This document shows positions 1 through 10,331 of a stretch of 64,000 nucleotides of DNA, in pieces (position 1 is the first letter of the stretch; the number at the start of each line of letters is the position of its first letter). The notes beneath the pieces are model-generated. The model was not told the DNA's origin, did no database searches, and was given only the letters and a program-made list of their open reading frames with translations. Source of the DNA: Plenodomus lindquistii. Lineage: Eukaryota; Ascomycota; Dothideomycetes; Pleosporales; Leptosphaeriaceae. The stretch is taken from contig JANUWI010000020.1 in assembly GCA_025504975.1 (NCBI GenBank), forward strand, positions 806,001 through 870,000, in the 5' to 3' direction. Made by a program: the position numbers and the translations under genes.

Positions 1-604
1 AATTGTTAGCATAGCATGCGTAGCAGCTAATCACATTGCGCGGTACCCTGTCGTTTTTATAGGGAACTACCTGGTGTGCTGCACCTGGCAATGTTGCATC
101 CCCGATTTGCATTATGCGCTCTTGGAGAAATTGCACCTCATGCTGTAGCCTTAATAGCTTGAACTGATAACTTTCGCAAATCTTGGTCTTCGCTGAAGAA
201 TTTTCTTTTAGCGTAAAGATATTATTCATAGCAGAGGAAGTGCGGAGGCACTTATTCTTATCCTTGAGGCTGGCGACTTTGCGTCTTTCTTCGGTGAGCT
301 TATCGTGAATGGTGTTGCTTAGTTTCTTATGCTTAGCTAAATTGTTTTTGAGGTTCTGCGCTTAGGCCGCGTAATTCCCGGCGAGGAGGTTGGCTTGGGA
401 CGCGGCGTTGCGTTCGGCTGTGATTTTGGTGAGAGTGGCCTGGAGATCTCGAATTGTACTATAGGCTTGATGGAAGGCTTGGTCTTTGCTAGCTGTCATC
501 TCCTCAAGAGCTCTTGTGTGCTCGTCGCGGACTGATGACAACGTGTCACGGAAGTAGTCGCGCTCTCCTACGCATTTGTAAGTGGCTGTCTTGAAGATCG
601 ACAT
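1..604 (-). pseudogene. Coiled-coil protein fragment, runs off the window edge
   Basis: Unrecognised. An 80-codon open stretch begins with ATG at 604 and stops at a TAA at 362-364. The same frame then stays open from 361 to the window start, so the coding sequence appears to continue past the stop and off the left edge. The predicted protein is rich in Lys, Glu, Gln and Leu with heptad-like spacing, so coiled coil is likely. The TAA can be explained by one C-to-T change in a CAA codon. It lies 8 bp beyond the stop of the next gene on the same strand but in another frame. It may therefore be the continuation of that gene after a frameshift. Low certainty about function. Confidence 0.4.
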
Positions 605-612
605 GCTTCAGA

Positions 613-1651
613 CTAGCCTGCGATGCTACCAACTGCCTGCAGTCCCATTTCGACTCTCTTCAACCTTGCCCTGAGCTCATTGATATCGAGCCGTTGCAAC
701 TTGATCTTGACCTCCATGTCGTTGAAGGCGTAACCCATGTCTGCTGTCAGTGTACGATTGGCCTCTTTCTGATACTTGCGCAGACCCAGTCGCGTGCCAT
801 TCGCGTTATCGTCCTCTCGAGAGATTCGACATTCATGTTCGAGCTTCTTGACCTTCTCTTGCAATTCTTGCTTTTCCTTCCCCATGTTTTCCAGGTCCTT
901 AGCCAGGCTATCGTAAACATGCTTAGCCGAACGCACAACTGGCTCAGTATCTGACAGAAACGGTGATGGAGCGCGACGATAAGAATCAGTCGGCGTTGGC
1001 AGATCTCTGTTTGCGAAGTGTACAAGTGACTCAAATTGGGGTATGGACGGAATCGACTGAGAGTGCGGTGAAGGTACGCGAACGTGATTCTCGATTTCGG
1101 TACTGTTAAAGTCGTTCTTCTTCATGTCCTCGAAGAGTGACTCAAGGTGCTGTGTCGTTGACTCATGATATGCAAGGGTCGGCAGCGCACGATTCGTCCG
1201 CTCGTACTCTTCCCGCTCCAAAAATTCCGCAACAGACTCGGGCACGCGAAATGGTGTTGACAATAGCGACAGCTTACTGTTCACTACCGTCTCATGACCA
1301 GTATCATTGCCTAGAAAGTTATTAGCGCACAGCATCTCGCGCCAAGTTATATAACTCACTGTCAGATCCAAGGACCAATTGCGGGCTGGATGTAGCTGGC
1401 GAGATTGGCGCAGATGACATCTTCGCCCTCATGAGAGGCACGAGGTCTGCAAAGCTGTCGTATTGAGTAAGCATGGTCCAGTGTGGCGGCGTCATGTGAG
1501 GAGTATGCTCTCGAGCTATCGATGGAATGTTTGATGATGCCGGCGACTGTGGAGTAAGGTCAGTGTGCGGGCTGGCAATGAGTGAAATAGCAGTTGCTCT
1601 TTCATTGCTAAGCCCCAGTCTGAAGGAAAGGAAAGCCTGTATAAGGTACAA
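613..1651 (-). CDS. Hypothetical coiled-coil protein, two exons
   Basis: Unrecognised gene. The two exons are 1360-1651 and 613-1310, joined across a 49-bp intron (1311-1359) with a GTGAGT donor, a GCTAATAAC branch region and a TTTCTAG acceptor. The splice keeps one frame and gives about 329 residues from ATG 1651. The N-terminal half is rich in Ser, Pro and Thr and probably disordered. The last ~110 residues are Glu/Lys/Leu-rich with heptad spacing, so coiled coil is likely. No catalytic motif is visible. The start is the first in-frame ATG and could lie further upstream. The clean intron is the main reason to believe the gene is real. Confidence 0.55.
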
Positions 1652-2401
1652 GTGTTTGTAGTGAAGTCAGAAGTGTGTGCAGTAAAAGCAGAATCGTGTG
1701 TAGTAGAGGCATGAGTGAGCGTAGTAGAGATGTTAGCAGGGCTAATTTTGCTATTATAACAGATTTCACAATAATTCCGCCAATTAATTATCTGGCCGCG
1801 CCTTTCATCGCATGCCTACAGCAATGGCATTGGCGGTCGTATGCGGCATAATGAAGTTGACGCGGATTCTGATGAAACCCTATAAGTAGTTAAGCTCAGC
1901 GCCAATTGGGTATCTGGATTTTGAGCAAAGACCGATGTTCCCGCAACCCAACAGTCTCCAAGCAAGCCAATCTCTCAGCCCCCAACTTGGTCTGGTACTC
2001 CTTCATGACCTACAACAAAACGTCGGCCGTCGACTTCACTGATCTCATTGATGAACATGGGGAGTGAAAGGACATGTACGAGCAGAAGGAAGGCAAAATC
2101 TTGTTGGAGAACCTGCAGCACCGAACCTTTCCTGCAGGCTTTTGGCGGAGTCGGGGGCAGACAAACGAATAAGCACCACACGGAGCTAGAGATTACTGGA
2201 TGTGGGACTAGGAGACAGCACGGGTATGTCTTTATCTCAATTGAGATGATCGCGTCTTTGTACAAGTACCGACTTGTCTAGCCGCCGTACGAGTCAAGTT
2301 TGGTGTGCGGAATCCTTGAATACAATGTGACCTAATACGGGATGTTAGAGTTCAGTAACTTCTGCACTATCCAAAGAGAATTCAGCGAATAGCTCTGCAG
2401 A
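1652..2401. other. Intergenic, no supported gene
   Basis: Overlapping short open frames on both strands around 1975-2281 lack recognisable domains or splice structure. I see nothing further. Confidence 0.4.
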
Positions 2402-3071
2402 CTACAACACCGTCCCAATCTCGTCATCCATATGTCCTCTCAGCGTCTCCCCAAACATCTTAACCAAGCCCGGCAGCACGGCGCCATCATACGACTCTTT
2501 TACTTCCCCTACACCCTCTACTAACTCACTCGACTTCTGCATCCCTGCCTGAAACGTCTTGTGCTGCGCGGTGTTGACGTCCATGAGCGATGCGTCTGCG
2601 CTGGCTTGTTTGAGTAGCGTTACGACGCGCGCGAAAAAGATTTTCTCCTCGCTATTATGGTGTTGATGGAGCGTGTCGACCCAGGTTTGGATGTAGATCG
2701 TACAGTCAGTAATGTCGGCGGGAAGAGTGAATAAAGGGGGCTTGGAGGTAGAATGCGTTGAGGCTCCGGAGGAGCATATTATGGACGTTGGCCATCCGAT
2801 GACGAAGGCGGTGAGACTGGGGTTTGGGGACTGATGGATGTGTTAGGATGGATATGATTGCGTTTGGGAAGAGCGATGCCCGGGTTTGCGGCTGGGGTTT
2901 GGTAGAAGTTTTGGACATAAGAATATGCGGGCTCAAGAAATGACTATTATCAAGTAAAATGAGGAGTTGGAGACACATGAGAGGAGGGTCGTACGGATGA
3001 TCACCAGCTTCTCCAGGTATTAGCAAGAGCTTATACGGCGCGTACTATGGCGCATCTTTATCTTTGCGCAT
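2402..3071 (-). pseudogene. Hemerythrin-like (HHE cation-binding) gene, broken
   Basis: The reverse strand encodes the hallmark of fungal hemerythrin-like proteins. A segment with an H-x-x-H-H-x-x-E-E spacing ending in I-F-F lies near 2630-2690, preceded by a conserved M-A-N-V-H-N segment and an L-Q-A-P segment near 2735-2790. A downstream D-V-x-x-x-Q-H-K-x-F segment supplies a further His ligand. The family forms four-helix bundles that bind di-iron and oxygen. Breaks: the N-terminal frame has a TAG a few codons after the likely ATG at 3071 (one change from a Trp or Gln codon), there is a one-base frame change near 2712-2725 between L-Q-A-P and the HHxxEE helix, and the C-terminus is short. 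An intron could explain part of the N-terminal problem. I call it a decaying copy. Confidence 0.6.
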
Positions 3072-3150
3072 TCCTCCAGAGTGGAAGAGCAGTTTTCCCG
3101 TGGGACGTCTGTCGGCTGTTGGTCTGCCGCAAGTCAGATTTGCATTTTGC

Positions 3151-3881
3151 CTACTCGTGACGTTGAGAGTCAATAAGTCTGCATGGGATCCAGTCGCTGT
3201 GTGTCGTGCTCGAGAGTTCTTCGTAAGCTGCGACCTCAGCTGCATACTCCGTATCCGCGCAAGCGACGACATCGTGCTTCTGCAATACATCGGCATCGCT
3301 CGTAATGTCCGGGACCTTGTTAATAATAAAATTGTAGTACAAGGGGTCGTAAATTTTGGCGACGAGTCCGTCTCGTAGAGGGAGATCTGGGCGACACAGT
3401 CATCACACACTCGAATTGGCTGTTCGATGCCTAACTGGCGAATTTCCCAGGTCAATGTACCAGAGGCAGAGGGAAAATGCGACAGGCACCAGTCTAGCTG
3501 TGAGATCTCGCTATCTTCAGCTGAAATAGGATTCGCACTCTTCCAGTCATATTCACCACATGGCTGCGCAGGTTCATGTCGTCGAGCAGTGGAACTCCGG
3601 CCGCACACGTGAGGTGTAGATCTTGACTTTGGCGGGGTCCTTGGTGTGTGGAGTGGTATGATTGTGAGGCTCTGGAGGGCTGCGATGTCCTTTGGGGGGG
3701 GGGGGGGGGGTTGGGGGGTGGGGGCTTTGGCGGTGATTGTATGTTGCAGGTCGCAGGTCACGGCGCCCGGAAAGTCGGCCATGGTTTGGTCTGGACTAGT
3801 AGTGATGGGTAGATGTGTCGGTTGTGGCTCTGTCATTAGATCTGGGCTCTGGCGACCGTGTTCGTGGAAAGAGTCCGACAT
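3151..3881 (-). pseudogene. N-terminal part of a fungal protein-kinase-like gene, frameshifted
   Basis: A 278-codon frame starts at ATG 3881. Its first ~100 residues are Pro/Ser/Thr-rich, followed by a more conserved-looking block. Near 3385 the similarity moves to another frame containing a short V-A-K-I-Y-D-P-L-Y-Y segment and then an A-Y-E-E-L segment. These resemble the start of the lobe in a common fungal family of atypical kinase-like proteins (A-K-I/V-Y-D-P-L-Y-Y followed by E-x-A-A-Y-E-E-L). The frame then closes at 3151 with no catalytic HRD or DFG region, so only the N-terminal lobe is present. A run of about 18 G lies near 3691-3710 inside the Pro-rich part. The assignment rests on short motifs. 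Confidence 0.4.
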
Positions 3882-4415
3882 GACCTGGTGTTATTGTGCG
3901 GTGTTGATGGTTGAGGTTGCAGAGTGCCTGTTTGTTATTAGCAGAAGAGGGTGTAACTAGTCGCGATGCTAGCTGTCTAGTTAAAGTTAGCTCCGCTTCT
4001 GTGAGGTTAGTGCTTGTTTATATCTAATTACCATAAAGACCAGCAGTTAGGTGAGAGAAAGACATAATTCAAGGCACGTGTTTATAGTGAAGGGTGAGTC
4101 TAGTATCAGCCAACAGGTAATACACTTGGGCCCCACAAACACGCGTTGCCACTCCTCTTACACAAAGACTGACGCGTCTGCGCAATCTCACCGCGAGCCT
4201 CTTTCACTCGCTCCTATCTGCAGACCACAGCTCGGTTTGAAAGGTAATCAATGTCCGGTTCATATAAGAGCAGCCCAATCCCCGCTTGAAGCTCTCTTGC
4301 CCTGCCCTTTCGCCGCCCAACAATCTACTGACACTCGCCGAGTAATTTGACCGCGCCCACGCCTCTGCGTATCATAATAACCGAGCCTCACACAAAATCA
4401 CACCCAGGCCACACA
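3882..4415. promoter_or_regulatory. Upstream region of the SUMO-like gene
   Basis: There is no supported gene here. A TATA-like tataaga lies about 150 bp before the SUMO-like start (4262-4270). An alternative in-frame ATG at 4347 would add 23 residues with no SUMO similarity, so 4416 is preferred as the start. Confidence 0.35.
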
Positions 4416-5062
4416 ATGTCTAATAACGAATCACCCAATGTGGCGCAGAACCTAGAGAACCAGGGCCCCAGCGAGCGCGTTCACATCAAGGTCAAGGATA
4501 ACAACGAGGCCTCCTGGTGGATTCTGCGCACCACTCAATTTGGAAAATTGCTAAACGCTCACTGCGACCGCGCCGGCAAGGACGTACAGGGCGTGGACCT
4601 CTTCTTCAATGGCCAGCGAGTTACTGCGTGGGATACCGCTGATACGGTAAGATTGGGTAGACTCAACTCCGCTTACAACACGTGGCGCTGATTATCTGCA
4701 GCTCGAAATGCAAGACGGCGACACCCTCGAAGTTCACCCCAATGTGGCGCAGGAGCTAGAGAACCAGGGCCCCAGCGAGCGCGTTCACATTAAGGTTAAG
4801 GATAACAACAACAAGGTCTTCTGGTGGATCCAGCGCACCCTCGGGCTTGGAAGATTGCTGAAAGCTCACTGCGACCGCGCAGGCAAGGACGTACAGGGCG
4901 TGGACCTCTTCTTCAATGGCCAGCGAGTTACTGCGTGGGATACCGCTGATACGGTAAGATTGGGTAGACTCAACTCCGCTTACAACACGTGGCGCTGATT
5001 ATCTGCAGCTCGACATAAAAGAGGGCGACACACTCGAGGTTTACGATGTGTGTGTTATTTAG
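4416..5062 (+). CDS. Tandem (two-domain) SUMO-like protein lacking a C-terminal Gly-Gly
   Basis: SUMO is a ubiquitin-fold modifier conjugated through a C-terminal diglycine. The three exons are 4416-4646, 4702-4953 and 5009-5062; the two 55-bp introns (4647-4701 and 4954-5008) have GTAAGA donors and CTGCAG acceptors. The spliced frame gives about 178 residues. Each half carries the SUMO pattern: V-H-I-K-V-K-D, a W-W-I-x-R-T strand in place of the usual F-K-I-K, L-L-x-A-H-C-D-R-A-G, L-F-F-N-G-Q-R-V, D-T-A-D-T-L and D-G-D-T-L-E-V. The two halves are nearly identical and even share the intron sequence and position, so a whole SUMO gene duplicated recently in tandem and in frame. The first copy reads straight into the second, and the second ends in V-C-V-I. 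No Gly-Gly is present in either, so it should not be conjugated in the normal way. It could act as a fixed di-SUMO scaffold or decoy. The frame is intact. Confidence 0.85.
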
Positions 5063-5811
5063 GAGAGCTGTGGAGGTGCGAGGAAGGGAGAAGAGGGTGG
5101 GATTAGGTGTGTATGGGGACTTTAAGGGACGTATCATCCTCGCTAGGTGTTTTGTTCATGGATGCCATTGTTATTATTCGTTGTGTTGCGATTGACTTTG
5201 TGCGCTCGTGCAATGCTGTTGTGCTGCTGTGCGTGATGCTTAATGCTAAGATTTTGTAAAGTAAGAAGAATGCAGTTAGACGTAAACTTTGATATAAAGA
5301 CGCAGTTATTTGAAAAGCAAATGTCTCTTTAAAACACCGCCCTCCTTAAATCCTACAGCATCAACGTAATCACAAAACCTGAAGGCTCACCCTCATCTTA
5401 CTACATCGGCAACTCTCCCGCCAGCGCCTCCCGCTTCCCGTCCATCATCGCCGCCCGAACCGCCGACCCCTCACGCCTTCACCAACGCGTAAAACGCTTC
5501 CCCTTAGATTATTGCAGGATTTATAGAAGACGCCAAGGATTAGAGACATTTGCATTCGTGAAAATAGCTGATCTATCCTGAAGTTGGCTCCGCAGACGCC
5601 CGTTAATAGTGGCAAAAAAAAGCATACAGCCGGCGTATCAGGTCATCTATCATTGTCATCATAAGGGGTCTGATTGTGCTCACCACAAATACAATCAAAC
5701 TCCAATTCACTGCCTCGAACTTCCAAAGCCCTCATTCTGGTACCAAGACTCGACGCCATTGCAACACTCAAAATCGCCCATGGCGAGACTGCCGCCCCCT
5801 TGCCTGCCTCT
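5063..5811. other. Intergenic with a possible coding remnant
   Basis: A plus-strand open stretch at about 5340-5578 has ascomycete-like codon use and ends in TGA, but it has no good start and I do not recognise it. Open frames at 5609-6016 overlap the 3' end of the nuclease relic on the other strand and look like shadows. Confidence 0.3.
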
Positions 5812-6689
5812 TCACTTGTCGATCGGCTTGTTTTTGCCAAGAAGGTACGTTTGCAACGCCTTCTCCATGAACCCAAGAAGCGCCAGCCTTTCTCGACCCT
5901 TGGGCACGATAGTGACGTTCGCGCGCCTGAACGGCTGCCTGGAGGGTGGCGCGTTGGGCTCAAGATCGAATAGAACCAGAGACTCCCAATCAGACAGCGC
6001 GACGAAGTTACAATGACGCTTCTGTGCGTAAGTACAGACTTGCTTTATCTGCTCCTCGCTATAGCTTCTTTTGACCAGTAAACTCTTGGTACGGGTAGAT
6101 CTATACACGACATCGTGCTGCTCCTCGGTCTCGCGCATGGCTAGGTTCAGATCATCGCGCTTGATGAAATAGCGGCATTTAAGCTCCAAGATCAGGAAGA
6201 CTTTGTCCGGACCGTCTTGCTCAGCGTACACCGTAATGTCCGGGCGCACCCCTTTTTCCGTGCATTCGTGGGTCTTTTGGAGGCTCTGTCTATGCTTCGC
6301 CTTAACAGTGCGAAGCACTGGCATCAACAACTGCTAAGTGACTTCATCGACTACATTAGCCTCAGTGTTGAGTTTCACATGTAGCTCATCAGTGATAGAC
6401 ATGCGCTCAAGCTTCTCTTTAAGACCCGGGGTATTCTGAACATCATTAGCAAAGGTTTCCCAATTGCCGACATCGTGGTTAATCCAAAGTATCGTGGAGG
6501 CTCCATATTACGCGTCGCTGCCGATTGTGAGTCATTTGGGGTGTGCTTCTCCTGCTTCGCCACCATATCGGGGTCGCTAGGGTCATCGGGAAGTGCGCAG
6601 AGAATGCCCTCCCAACATTTGAGACCCATCTTGCCAGGTATCGATGTTCTAGCGGACTGTGTGCTCATACTCGTTAGCATTTTTCTCAT
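5812..6689 (-). pseudogene. PD-(D/E)XK nuclease-like gene, interrupted by a stop
   Basis: The 3' open part (ATG 6330 to 5812, 172 codons) has R-P-D-I-T-V followed about 20 residues later by I-L-E-L-K-C. This is the P-D...(D/E)-x-K signature of the restriction-endonuclease-like fold. The same frame reads upstream through a TAG at 6334-6336 (next to a CAG, so one CpA-to-TpA change in a CAG-CAG pair would make it) into a well-formed coding stretch to about 6480. There it joins, with a frame change, a further block reaching 6689. I therefore read one gene with one nonsense codon and one frameshift. Many fungal proteins of unknown role have this architecture, and no partner domain identifies this one. 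Confidence 0.5.
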
Positions 6690-7524
6690 TTAGCTAGACG
6701 TGAATATTGACCGTCGATCCTACGTACCATCGTGAGATTTAGCTCGTAGGCGCAATCATGAACTATGAAGTATTCAAATGTGTAACACTTATACACAAGG
6801 TGAGCACGATGTAAATTGAGGGCAGGTGCGTCTGTAGCAGAGAATAGTGGTGGTGAACACGTGGTGGCTTCGAGCGCGGAGGTTTATTGACGAGGTGATG
6901 GCAGTGCGTGCATGATCTCTTACCGTACTGGGCCTACAAACGGACTCGTTCAAACTTCAAACGGCTCAGCGTGTCACCCACTCGCTGTGGGGGCTCTGTG
7001 ACCCCCGCATAAATTGCTGTTTGTCGTTCGGAGAGGGGATCGCATAATGCACCAAATTGCTTAAGACAGCTTGTTAGCCAGCCTATGTAATCTTCATATT
7101 AAGGCATAATACACTTAGACAATAACCAAAGCCTTCCATAAGATTTCGCAATATACTTTAGATACATCGCCAGACTCAATCATCAATTTTCCCATCCCGG
7201 CTACATCACGCTACGAACAGCCCTCGAATCTCACACATCATACAGAACAGGCTCAAATGGAGTACCACTCTCTGAAGCTTGAGATTATGCTGAGTGTGTA
7301 CATGAACGAGCCTGCGACCAGAAAAGGGCTGTGAACTTGTTTGTAGATAGTGGATAGAACATGGGACACATATGTTCCTAATTGCGTTGGTTATGAAGTC
7401 AAAAATGACGATACCTTTGTAAACTTTCATTACTTTCCCTCTTATATAAGCTCTAGGTATCCTGCATATATGCTGGCCAGCCTCATTCTCAAACTGCGTT
7501 CGTTTTTGCCGTCAAATCAGTTTC
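6690..7524. other. Intergenic, no supported gene
   Basis: This stretch holds short unsupported frames only (for example around 7206-7430 on the minus strand). No repeat or RNA gene was recognised. Confidence 0.4.
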
Positions 7525-7803
7525 TCATTCGTTCTGGGGCGCCGTCTCGCCCTCTTGACCCTCCGAATCCACATTCTTGAGTAGGATCTGGGAGCGGTTC
7601 GCCCCGTCCTTGACCACGACATATCTCCCATGCTTGCCACCATCTTCCCACATACGCCACATACATTGCCTTGCCTCCTCTGTCAGTGGAAGCCACCCAT
7701 AGTCAGACTATATGTCATTGTCGATCCATTTAAACGGTGGGTTGCGATATCTGAATGGCTTGCCCTCAGCCCGGGATACGAATGTGCACAACACGAAATC
7801 CAT
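7525..7803 (-). pseudogene. Unrecognised protein remnant with one in-frame stop
   Basis: From ATG 7803 the reverse strand reads about 92 codons to a TGA at 7525-7527 with one internal TAG. The codon choice and residue composition look like real protein on both sides of the TAG, including a W-L-P-L-T-E-E-A segment followed by K-H-G-R-Y-V-V-V. The TAG would come from one C-to-T change in CAG. I do not recognise the family. The plus-strand frames over the same bases are probably shadows. Confidence 0.4.
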
Positions 7804-7980
7804 GATTCAAACACGTAGGTCTGGGTCTGCGAAGGTTGTCGAGTTGGTGGAACCTTTCTCGGGAGTTAAAGGTGATGAAAGAGGCGACAGGATGGTATTG
7901 CGCGGCTAGGCTGGCAAATGGGTAGGACTGGGGTCGGGGTTGGGTTAGCTTACATAAGACCTAACCCCAACCCAACCTCA

Positions 7981-8298
7981 TAACCCCATTTTTTCGACTG
8001 CCAAGCAGGTTGAGGTAAGGCTCGGGTCTCACGGGCCAAGGGTTGGGGTTAGGTCTTACATAGGTGGGTTAGGCATGGGTTAGTAACCGTGCGTAACCTC
8101 CCCAGCACGCGTAGAATTTTTTTTCACGCGTGCGCTACGTGTATTCTACTGTAATAAATACCTATAATAGTTTTTACGTGCTACGGAGGTGTGTGGTGGG
8201 CAGCGCGACGTGACAAAACTTAACCCTATTACCCAACCTATGGGTTAACCCACCCGAGCCTTACCTCAACCCGCTTGGCAGTCGAAAAAATGGGGTTA
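7981..8298. mobile_element. Foldback/MITE-like element with 46-bp inverted arms
   Basis: The left arm 7981-8026 and right arm 8253-8298 are inverted copies matching at 45 of 46 positions; each contains cgactgccaagc or its complement. The 226-bp interior holds further short inverted pieces of gggttagg type and an AT-rich centre, and has no open frame. Purine/pyrimidine-strand-biased ggggttgggtta-type runs flank both arms. I saw no convincing target duplication. The structure fits a miniature non-autonomous element. Confidence 0.55.
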
Positions 8299-8389
8299 TC
8301 ACGTGACCCCAACCCGTACCCAACCTCTAGGTATACCCTACTTTTGTAGAAATAGGTGCTCAGGAATAATCGGGAGATAGATCATTGTA

Positions 8390-8893
8390 TTGCTAGCTAG
8401 GAAGAGATTGTACTATATATACCCTTGCTACGTAGGATCACGTGGGTATAAGCAGGGGAGCTTCACGGAAAATTCCGAGATCAAGTGGATACAGCGTTGG
8501 CTGAGTACCGTGTACGTGCAACACCTACCCATTTGCCAGCCTATAGAGGACGGCAATACTGGATCAGCGAATTTGCTGTTGGCAGGTGCTGAAGAACACT
8601 AGATTATCGTTTGGCGGAACAGCGCTAGCAAGCTCGAGTCCTGTGTCAGAGATAAATATTCAGCTTCGAGATCCTGTTTGCAATTTTTGCGGCACCACAA
8701 TGTCACCGTAGGACCTCGCTGGCTTGAGGCAAGGGGTGTCCGCTACAAGATCATATGCCAGAAGCTAGGAGACGTTGTAGTCACCCTACTCGGACGCATC
8801 TACCATGAGGTTCGGAATACTAGCAAGAATTTTGCCATGGCTATCAATTACAAGTTCCCTAACACGCCTGACGAACTAGCTTCCTATATCTAG
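8390..8893 (+). pseudogene. JmjC-domain (2-oxoglutarate/Fe(II) oxygenase) remnant
   Basis: The frame reads A-G-A-E-E-H, then a TAG at 8600-8602, then continues in the same frame to 8893. The block after the stop has the order seen in the C-terminal half of JmjC demethylases: a C-V-R-D-K-Y-like helix, F-L-R-H-H, W-L-x-x-x-G-V-R-Y, Q-K-L-G-D-V-V-V-T, then Y-H-E-V-R-N-T followed by A-I-N-Y, which holds the last metal-binding His. The first iron-binding H-x-D/E is not recognisable. The stop is one C-to-T change from CAG. The same frame continues downstream with many stops, so the gene was longer. Confidence 0.5.
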
Positions 8894-9837
8894 TGTAAGA
8901 GCGGAAAAGGCAAATATAGCTAGAACGTGCTTACCCGTTAAAGCTTTATACCCTCTATTTTAAACAGAGCGACTGAGCATAACACGCCTAATCTAATAAG
9001 AAAGCGGACGCGCTGTTAAGCAGAACCTGCGGGCAAGAGTGTTAGATTTAGTGCCCTACTAATGCCTTGATTGAGGCGTAGAAGACTTACGCTAACTCCT
9101 GCTTTGCTACTTGCATTAGTCTAAAAGAGCTTGCTAGATGTTATGTTTAGCGCTATACTAAGTACAGCAAGTTTGTGTAACTGCGCAAGACTAGTTATAA
9201 TGTGGCGGTCGCAGTTAACCTAAATTGAGGTTGTTCTTTAGTCTAGAGCAAAGATAACAAGACTTGCCACGTTAGACAAGGAGGTTTTTCTTGCCTAAAA
9301 CCGCAATTGGCTATATACCTTTGTGTCTAGATTGGCACAATTTAATATAGCTTGTGCCCTGGACTCCAATTAGCAGGGCGCGATCCGTCTTAACGGTGCA
9401 GTATACAATAAGGTTCTTAGGGAAGGTAGAGACATACTTAAAGAGCGTGTAAGGAAAGCAAGAAAATCCTTTGAATCTGCTTAGGGTTTGGTCGCGGACT
9501 TCCGTGCCTTTTGCCGTTCATAGAGGTATTAGAGAATTAGCTTCATAATATAACTATTGCTAAAGGTAATAAATTTCACATCCTAGCAGCTGTAAAGAAA
9601 GTGGAGATAGCAAGTTGATGCAAGATTAGAATGTCAATTTAGGATATGTTCACAAGGGACGTTAAATTCGCTTTTAAAAGGAGAACTTTACCTCTTTTAA
9701 CCGTCTCTCAGATTGCGAGATGGTCGCCCTTCTACAACCTATCTCTTACCTAACGGTTAACTTGTATATGCCGGACGGTACTTGGTCGAAGCCAGTATCC
9801 TAGCTATGGAAGTGGCCTACGAATCCTACATGGGCGC
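8894..9837 (+). other. Heavily decayed coding DNA between JmjC and SET remnants
   Basis: There is no open gene, but one frame that continues from the JmjC remnant gives protein-like segments (for example near 9330-9480) broken by repeated TAG, TAA and TGA. The A+T content is raised. This fits RIP-like decay of a formerly longer gene, although I could not identify further domains. Confidence 0.35.
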
Positions 9838-10331
9838 CCTTTGATGCCTGCGAGATTGGCAGCTCAGAAGAGTGCATCTGCCTTTCTGGGTCACCCCAGG
9901 ACCGCCATCGCATCGTCGACTGCGGTCCGAAAGGACGTGGAATCCAAGCCCGAGCAGCACTGAGTGGTGGCTTGGCTTCCAGTAAAGGTGAGTATATTCA
10001 GGAATTGGTTGGTGAGGTCAAGCCGCTAGGGTACCCCACAGGCCAGTATAGATCTGTCGACTTTGTAAGGCCACACGTAGGTAAGACTTGCCGACTGTAC
10101 TATAAAGAGAAGAGCAATTAGGTTTGGATAGTAAATCATGCTTGCGATCCATGTGCGGAACTGGTCGTCAGAATCACGCAGGGTAGAGCAAGAATGATGC
10201 TTCGAGCACAACAAGATATATGGGATGGTTTGGAAATTACAGTGCATTACGGGGAAGCTTCGCCTGTAGGCGGACGGTACTTATGTGCCACATGCAGGAA
10301 GAGCGCTACATTGACAGACGATAAACAATAC
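9838..10331 (+). pseudogene. SET-domain protein lysine methyltransferase remnant
   Basis: One frame reads through the SET domain in the right order: a Cys-rich start (C-x-I...E-C-I-C), G-P-K-G-R-G-I-Q-A, the E-Y-I-Q-E-L-V-G-E-V strand, N-H-A-C-D-P (family N-H-S-C-x-P, cofactor binding), L-E-I-T-V-H-Y-G (family E-L-x-x-D-Y) and a following L-C-A-T-C zinc-type segment. A single TAG at 10119-10121 just before the N-H-A-C-D-P block interrupts it. The frame stays open to 10484 without further similarity. The protein would methylate histone or other lysines. With the stop in place it should be non-functional. Confidence 0.62.

Noticed and set aside
3685..3715. Poly-G tract as a G-quadruplex or regulatory element
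   Set aside because: It lies in a Pro-rich coding remnant (poly-C on the coding strand), and run length may be affected by sequencing error. No independent support.
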